In this document: piece by piece, positions 63,364-64,000 of the stretch
Layout: each line of letters starts with the position of its first letter
Numbering within the stretch: the stretch's first letter is position 1
From: Alopecurus myosuroides
Lineage: Eukaryota; Streptophyta; Magnoliopsida; Poales; Poaceae
DNA length: 64,000 bases
Assembly: GCA_028641055.1 (NCBI GenBank)
Contig: CM054062.1
Coordinates: forward strand, 141,650,682-141,714,681
Direction of reading: 5' to 3'
Program-made: the position numbers and the translations under genes
Notes under the pieces: model-generated
Database searches by the model: none
The model's input: only the letters and a program-made list of their open reading frames with translations
Told to the model about the DNA's origin: nothing

Positions 63364-64000
63364 GCAAAGATGTGTATGTACCCTCTTATCCGAGTTGAAA
63401 TTCTACTCTGCAATCTGAAATTGTTCTCGGGGACTGCCCTCGTCCAAAATTGTTCTAAGTGTTTTTACTCGGCTTTACCTTTTGTCTATTCGGTTGCTCC
63501 ACTTCAGAACTCATAAGCGTATTGAGTACTGTGTTTAAACCTATATGCCAACTCTTCGACTCTGCTGCTGTCCGAAACCCGGCTTCATGGCAAGCAAGAG
63601 AACAAGCAAAAGGTCAATGAGCACACGAAAATCGCTAAGGAAGAAAAAGTGCAGGAACCGAGTAGAGTGTTTGTTACTTTTGTTCTCTGTTTCGTCTTTT
63701 CGGCTAAGTGGTGGGCTGCGTTACTATGATTGTTTCTAAGCGGCTAAGTATTTGCAGCTCTACTCTTCGATTCTTGTGACTCGAATACCAAAAAAGCAAC
63801 AAGTTGCGGGTAGAGCAGAGATGAAAAGATAGGGTGAATAAGAAATGCAACTCGGGGACTCGCATGGAAACGCAACCCGGCATTGAGCCAGGGCTGCTCA
63901 AAATGATTAAATTAAAGATAACAAGTGGAAATAAAATTGAGTAGCAAGAAAAGCATAAATAAGTCTGATACATATGCTCCCGGCATCCCGGGGATTTGAT
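63364..64000 (+). other. H non-coding region after pol
   Basis: No supported ORF. CTCGGGGACTGCC at 63426-63438 repeats the core of the coding minisatellite, and CTCGGGGACTCGC at 63851-63863 is similar. No antisense gene is visible before the window ends, but the comparable place in A and B lies further on. Confidence 0.6.

Larger units (their letters stand above)
55520..64000 (+). mobile_element. Element H: Tat-like Ty3/gypsy element, nearly intact, 3' LTR outside window
   Basis: A 5' LTR, tRNA-Lys-type primer site, long gag-protease frame, and RT-RNase H-integrase frame. Inserted in G; AATTT (55515-55519) is the candidate target duplication. Its proteins are clearly related to, but distant from, those of A, B, D and F. 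Only two coding lesions are seen: an in-frame TAG and a two-base excess in a C run. Confidence 0.92.

Overview
The window is plant nuclear DNA, most likely from a large-genome grass (Pooideae, perhaps Triticeae or a relative). The evidence is the repeat content: Tat-type Ty3/gypsy elements, a SIRE/Maximus-type Ty1/copia element, and a chromovirus-like element with a very long LTR, nested in one another. I found no ordinary host gene, tRNA, rRNA or CRISPR array. The whole 64 kb can be read as eight LTR retrotransposons, named A to H here. The grass assignment is inferred from element types only.

Layout: D (1-6054, minus, left end outside the window) lies in the 3' LTR of E. E (6055-44134, minus, copia, SIRE/Maximus-like) is broken into three blocks (6055-7029, 15166-16207, 35262-44134) by two Tat elements: A (7030-15165, plus, target duplication AGAGG) and B (16208-35261, minus, target duplication TCAGT). 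B is split in its 3' LTR by C (16374-24791, plus, copia, target duplication TACTG). E itself sits in the pol gene of F (44135-48312, plus, decayed Tat element). F is cut on the right by G, whose putative LTR is about 6.5 kb (48313-54779). The internal region of G is cut at 55519 by H (55520 to beyond 64000, plus, Tat-like gag-pol, nearly intact).

The order of events can be read off. F is older than E and G. E is older than D, A and B. B is older than C. LTR comparison agrees: A's LTRs differ at 7 substitutions plus 2 indels in 479 bp, B's at 2 sites in 463 bp, and I saw no difference between C's 1653-bp LTRs.

The most striking content is in the Tat elements. A and B carry, between pol and the 3' LTR and on the opposite strand, a complete transcription unit: TATA box, 5'-UTR intron and six coding exons. 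In B it is fully open and would encode about 908 residues; F keeps remnants of the same gene. In A, B, D and H the gag frame opens inside the LTR and is translated through the tRNA-Lys primer-binding site. A polypurine-like GGGGACT motif recurs at five corresponding places in A and B, and a version of it is amplified as an in-frame minisatellite in H pol. E has a spliced ORF downstream of pol. C has identical LTRs around a corroded pol, so it was probably mobilised in trans.
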